Shown piece by piece: positions 60,942-64,000 of a stretch of 64,000 bases of DNA. Every line of letters begins with the position of its first letter. Position 1 is the stretch's first letter. Position numbers and translations under genes: made by a program. This DNA comes from an uncultured Elusimicrobia bacterium (GTDB lineage Bacteria > Elusimicrobiota > Elusimicrobia > Elusimicrobiales > UBA9959). The notes under the pieces were generated by a model, which did not search any database, was not told the origin of the DNA, and saw nothing but the letters and a program-made list of their open reading frames with translations. The stretch is from positions 1 to 64,000 of the forward strand of contig CAIXBR010000015.1 in NCBI GenBank assembly GCA_903917735.1. The letters run 5' to 3'.

Positions 60942-61316
60942 ATGAATTTCACCGAATTCTCCGAGATCACCCCGGCCAAAACAGAGGCGCTGAAAGTGCG
61001 CATCGCCAGGCTGGGGATAGACCTGCGCCTTATCGAAGAGCAGTTCATCCGCGGCTCCGGCCACGGCGGGCAGAAAATAAACAAGACGTCCAACGCGGTC
61101 CTGCTGAAGTATCCGGCGCTGGGACTTATTGTGCGCTGCCAGCGCGAACGCAAGCGTTCGCTCAACCGCTTCATAGCCCTGCGCGAGCTGGTGGACGAGA
61201 TAGAATTGAGGATCTCCCCCGAAACTTCGCAGCGCCTCAGGGAAATAGGGAAGATCCGCAAAAGAAAGGCCCGCGCTAAGGCCCGCTACCGCGCCCGGCC
61301 TGGAAAAACCACTTAA
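60942..61316 (+). CDS. RF-1-domain protein (ArfB/PrfH-like peptidyl-tRNA hydrolase)
   Basis: 124 residues. GSGHGGQKINKTSNAV contains the GGQ catalytic motif of release factors; the rest, with basic RERKRSLNRFIALREL and an Arg/Lys/Ala-rich tail (KIRKRKARAKARYRARPGK), fits a ribosome-rescue ArfB-like protein that enters the empty mRNA channel with its tail. It lacks codon-recognition domains. It starts 16 bases after rel and is probably co-transcribed. Confidence 0.87.
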   Translation: MNFTEFSEITPAKTEALKVRIARLGIDLRLIEEQFIRGSGHGGQKINKTSNAVLLKYPALGLIVRCQRERKRSLNRFIALRELVDEIELRISPETSQRLREIGKIRKRKARAKARYRARPGKTT

Positions 61317-61318
61317 GC

Positions 61319-61338
61319 TTGTTGACAGAAATCAACAA
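61319..61338 (+). promoter_or_regulatory. Inverted repeat overlapping the -35, possible operator
   Basis: TTGTTGA and TCAACAA form a perfect 7-base dyad with a 6-base spacer, covering the TTGACA -35 hexamer of the next gene. A repressor binding here would block the promoter. Confidence 0.45.
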
Positions 61339-61351
61339 CAAGTGCTAAAGT
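61322..61351 (+). promoter_or_regulatory. Sigma-70-type promoter of the secreted hydrolase gene
   Basis: TTGACA (61322-61327) and TAAAGT (61346-61351), spaced by 18 bases, just 15 bases before the ATG at 61366; the leader would be very short. Confidence 0.6.
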
Positions 61352-61365
61352 AGAGATATCAGATT

Positions 61366-62478
61366 ATGAAAATGATAAAAACCGCTTTAGTCGCTGTTTT
61401 TGCAGTTTTCACCCTCAGCGCCGCGGCCCCCGCCGCCGAACTGACCAGCCTCAATAAAGATTCCGTCAGCCAGCTTACGGCCGACCTAAAACTCCCCGTC
61501 CCCAGCCTGGAAGAGGTGCTGACCACCAGAGCAGGGTTGGACCCCGTGGTAATAACTGTTCCGGGCCTGAAATTCGGAGAGATAGGCTGGGGCCCTTTCG
61601 AGCTTAAGAATTTTTTCCATATCTTCCACAAGTTCTTCCCCAATAACAAGGTGGACGAGGCCGATGTAGTCAACAGCATCGTATCTTTCAATAAAGATTA
61701 CTTTTTCCTGGACAAAGGTGAGACTACAGCCGACCTGGCCGATGCCGCCCCCCAGCGCGCCATGCCCGATAATTACCTTGAGGTGAAGCTCAAGGAAATA
61801 CCCGGCTACGAGAACCACGATGTTAAAATAGCCCCTTTTGACTGGTCCCGCGACCCTGGCGACACCGAGAAGACCGTGCCGGAGCTGGAAAGGCTAATAG
61901 CGCAGACCTATGACGCCTATAAGGGCAGTGGCCGCCCGATATTCATACTCGCCCACAGTTGGGGGTCGGTGCTCACTCACCAGGCACTGCACAACCTGGA
62001 GAACTACAGGCCTGACCTGAGGATAGACAAACTTATCACCGCCGGTTCCCCCCTTATTCCGGCCAACTTCGTGGTAAAGCTTTTCATGAAGGTTGAAATA
62101 GACAACGCCCACCTGCTGAAAGCAGTGACCAAGCCGGCCAGCGTAAAAGCCTGGCACAATATCTGGTCCAGCCGCGACGCCTACTCCAACTTCATACCGG
62201 CTGCGGATACCAACTACCAGACCGACGCGGGCGTAGAGAAAGTGGAGCCGACCCTGATAGACCTTATCCTGCACAACAAACTGCTGACGAAGGACGCCCG
62301 CAAGGACCTGTTCAAGATCCGCGACATCAAAGCCTGGCACGCCTCCTACTTCTTCGACTTCAAGGCGGAACTGGTTTCCATTCATAAAGAGATTTACGTC
62401 CCCATCTTCAGGCCTATAATGGCGCCGCAGGTGATGGACTGCGCCAAGGCCACGGCCTTGCCCGTCCGCCCGATCTGA
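61366..62478 (+). CDS. Secreted alpha/beta-hydrolase-like (lipase-type) protein
   Basis: 370 residues. A signal peptide (1-24, ending SAAAPAAE) precedes a protein with the GxSxG-like nucleophile motif AHSWGS (Ser198) following the strand PIFILAHSW, as in lipases and esterases. Its N-terminal portion, VVITVPGLKFGEIGWGPFELKNFFH, could form the oxyanion strand. Asp and His partners are not certain. It has a promoter with a possible operator and is followed by an intrinsic terminator, so it stands alone. Substrate unknown. Confidence 0.65.
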   Translation: MKMIKTALVAVFAVFTLSAAAPAAELTSLNKDSVSQLTADLKLPVPSLEEVLTTRAGLDPVVITVPGLKFGEIGWGPFELKNFFHIFHKFFPNNKVDEADVVNSIVSFNKDYFFLDKGETTADLADAAPQRAMPDNYLEVKLKEIPGYENHDVKIAPFDWSRDPGDTEKTVPELERLIAQTYDAYKGSGRPIFILAHSWGSVLTHQALHNLENYRPDLRIDKLITAGSPLIPANFVVKLFMKVEIDNAHLLKAVTKPASVKAWHNIWSSRDAYSNFIPAADTNYQTDAGVEKVEPTLIDLILHNKLLTKDARKDLFKIRDIKAWHASYFFDFKAELVSIHKEIYVPIFRPIMAPQVMDCAKATALPVRPI

Positions 62479-62496
62479 TCCGGCCCCGCGGCCGCC

Positions 62497-62522
62497 AAAA
62501 GCCCGCTTAACGGCGGGCTTTT
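62497..62522 (+). terminator. Intrinsic terminator after the secreted hydrolase gene
   Basis: A perfect 10-bp stem (AAAAGCCCGC with its complement) and a 6-base loop, followed by ATTTTC. It lies 18 bases past the stop. Confidence 0.9.
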
Positions 62523-62543
62523 ATTTTCTCCCCGGATATTTGC

Positions 62544-62549
62544 GATAAT
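62544..62549 (+). promoter_or_regulatory. Possible -10 element for leaderless rlmN
   Basis: GATAAT ends seven bases before the rlmN ATG, so transcription could start at the start codon itself. There is no ribosome site between terminator and ATG. Confidence 0.35.
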
Positions 62550-62555
62550 CTATAT

Positions 62556-63578
62556 ATGGACTTTAAAAAACTTTCAGTTTTCCTGGAAAATAACGGCTTG
62601 CCCGCCTTCCGCCTTAAACAGGTGCGGGACGCCGTCTACAAGAACTTCGCCGCCTCCTGGGACGACATCCCCGTCCTTCCGGTCCCGCTCAGGGAAAAAC
62701 TGAAGAGCGAATTCCGCATACACGCCGTGGAACCGCTCGAGACGCTGGTCTCAAAGAAAGGCGACGCCATAAAGTTCTGCTTCGAGCTTAAGGACGGTCT
62801 GAAGATAGAGACCGTGCTGCTGAAACTTCTCCCGGAGAAGTGGAGCCTCTGCGTTTCAACCCAGGCCGGCTGCCCTGTGCGCTGCCCTTTCTGCGCCACC
62901 GGCCGCAAGGGCCTGAAGCGCAACCTTTCCCCGGACGAGATAGCGGACCAGTTCCTGGCCGCGGCGCATTACCTCAAGACCACGCGGAAGCACCACATCG
63001 GCAGCGTCATTTTTATGGGCATGGGCGAGCCCTTCCTGAACTATGATTCCGTGGCCGAGGCCTTGCGGGCCATGGCGGACCCGGACCTGATAGGTCTAGG
63101 CCAGAGACACCTCTCGGTCTCCACGGCGGGCCATGTGCCTGGCATACGCCGCTTCGCCAAGGAATTCCCGCAGTGCAACCTGGCCATCTCCCTGCACGCC
63201 GTAGAGGACGAACTAAGGAACGACCTGGTGCCGCTAAACCGCAATTATCCCCTGAGCCAGCTCGCCAAGGCGCTCAAGGACTATATTTTGATCACAAAAC
63301 GGCGCGTGTTCGTGGAATACTTGCTGCTGGAAGGCGTGAACAACAGCCGCAGCCAGACCGGCAGACTGAACGCCTGGCTGCGCACCGTGGCGGCGCCTAA
63401 ATATTTCGTAGTGAACCTCATCCCCTATAATCGTACCGGCGGCCCCTACAAGGCCCCGACCAGGGAAAGGGTGAAGATCTTCGCGGAACTGCTGGAGAAG
63501 GCCGGTTTGGAAGTGACCACACGCAAGAGCCTGGGTGAAGATATCGCCGGCGCCTGCGGCCAGCTGGCCGGGAAATAA
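62556..63578 (+). CDS. rlmN: RlmN, dual-specificity 23S rRNA/tRNA adenosine C2 methyltransferase
   Basis: 340 residues. Cys106, Cys110 and Cys113 in CPVRCPFC bind the SAM cluster; Cys99 and Cys334 (in AGACGQLAG) are placed as the two mechanistic cysteines of E. coli RlmN (118 and 355). FMGMGEPFLNYD and SVSTAGHVPGI are family signatures. It methylates A2503 of 23S rRNA. It stands between a terminator and the next gene, 50 bases away. It is not related to the peptide-type radical SAM array. Confidence 0.95.
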   Translation: MDFKKLSVFLENNGLPAFRLKQVRDAVYKNFAASWDDIPVLPVPLREKLKSEFRIHAVEPLETLVSKKGDAIKFCFELKDGLKIETVLLKLLPEKWSLCVSTQAGCPVRCPFCATGRKGLKRNLSPDEIADQFLAAAHYLKTTRKHHIGSVIFMGMGEPFLNYDSVAEALRAMADPDLIGLGQRHLSVSTAGHVPGIRRFAKEFPQCNLAISLHAVEDELRNDLVPLNRNYPLSQLAKALKDYILITKRRVFVEYLLLEGVNNSRSQTGRLNAWLRTVAAPKYFVVNLIPYNRTGGPYKAPTRERVKIFAELLEKAGLEVTTRKSLGEDIAGACGQLAGK

Positions 63579-63628
63579 TTCCCGCGGCACGCCGCGGACT
63601 TTCTTTCGCCGTGTTTTTTCGTAAATAA

Positions 63629-64000
63629 ATGGATCCTAAAACACCTCACGCGGGCCATGGCAGCGCCGACATCATCGTGATCGGCGGCGGCCCCGCCGGG
63701 ATCATGGCCGCCGGCCGTGCCGGCGAACTGGGCGCGAAGACCTCGCTAGTTGAAAGGAACTCGCGCCTGGGGACCAAGCTGCTGATCACCGGCGGGGGCA
63801 GGTGCAATGTCACCAACAGCGCCTCCATGAAAGGGTTTATCCAGGCTTTCGGCAAGAACGGGAAATTCCTGTACAGGGCGCTAAGCGTATTCTCCAGCCA
63901 GAACTTAACCGGCTTTTTGAATTCACACGGAGTCCCCACCCGTACCGACCCCGACGGGAAGATCTTTCCCGCGGACGACAAGGCGCAAAGCGTCCTCTCC
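63629..64000 (+). CDS. BaiN/HI0933-like FAD flavoprotein, N-terminal part
   Basis: 124 codons visible; the gene continues past the right edge. DIIVIGGGPAGIMAAGRAGE is the FAD-binding GxGxxG, LVERNSRLGTKLLITGGGRC and NVTNS the signature of the HI0933/BaiN flavoprotein family, whose members reduce or oxidise unsaturated substrates. It lies 50 bases downstream of rlmN without a clear ribosome site. Confidence 0.88.
   Translation, partial: MDPKTPHAGHGSADIIVIGGGPAGIMAAGRAGELGAKTSLVERNSRLGTKLLITGGGRCNVTNSASMKGFIQAFGKNGKFLYRALSVFSSQNLTGFLNSHGVPTRTDPDGKIFPADDKAQSVLS

Overview
The window looks like a chromosomal segment of a Gram-negative, GC-rich bacterium, most probably an Elusimicrobiota member (inference). 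Pointers are a complete lipid A operon using LpxI, a BamA/Skp pair, frequent ATA isoleucine codons, and an exported protein with the N-terminal TYYPAPYG motif that I associate with that phylum. No rRNA or tRNA gene and no CRISPR array was seen.

Layout. 1-2010: the 5' end of a group IIC intron, inserted just behind the terminator of a clostripain-like peptidase gene, then a 530-base gap. 2011-21437, minus strand: a very long, tightly coupled gene array with an M20 hydrolase, a SufS-like cysteine desulfurase, thirteen radical SAM genes and one A24-type (prepilin-peptidase-like) membrane protease. A further HemW-like radical SAM gene (21715-23052) diverges from it. 23099-28178: a TMTC-like TPR membrane protein, a frameshifted methyltransferase, a polyferredoxin with a small partner, and a frameshifted FGE-sulfatase-domain protein. 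28205-37595: membrane/propeller protein, glycosyltransferase, two cobalamin-domain-type radical SAM proteins, a nucleotidyltransferase, an FAD amine-oxidase-like protein and a SPASM-type radical SAM. 37721-41336: a His-Xaa-Ser repeat peptide locus (HxsA-like precursor with fourteen S-H-x units, a 14-cysteine membrane-anchored protein, HxsD-like, HxsB-like, second HxsD-like). 41375-43722: TYYPAPYG protein and PIN-PhoH ATPase. 44001-64000, plus strand: bamA, skp-like, lpxD, lpxC, fabZ, lpxA, lpxI, a DUF374 acyltransferase, glgB, Gfo/Idh/MocA, lpxB, msbA-like, ZIP transporter, rel, RF-like, secreted hydrolase, rlmN and a partial BaiN-like flavoprotein.

Nineteen radical SAM proteins lie in 64 kb. 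Three are HxsB-like and one is HxsC-like. HxsB/HxsC relatives lie in the big array, while the only visible His-Xaa-Ser peptide lies about 16 kb away with its own HxsB and two HxsD-like proteins, so I infer that both loci belong to one greatly expanded peptide-modification system. The cysteine desulfurase would supply Fe-S clusters and the A24-like protease could remove a leader; both roles are inferences.

Six copies of a roughly 131-151 bp dispersed element (8829, 9926, 19223, 21466, 48650, 51849) sit at gene junctions in the radical SAM array and the lipid A operon. All can fold as an outer stem carrying two inner hairpins. Stem sequences differ between copies in compensating ways, which indicates selection on structure. 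Two copies supply the last codons or the stop of a neighbouring gene.
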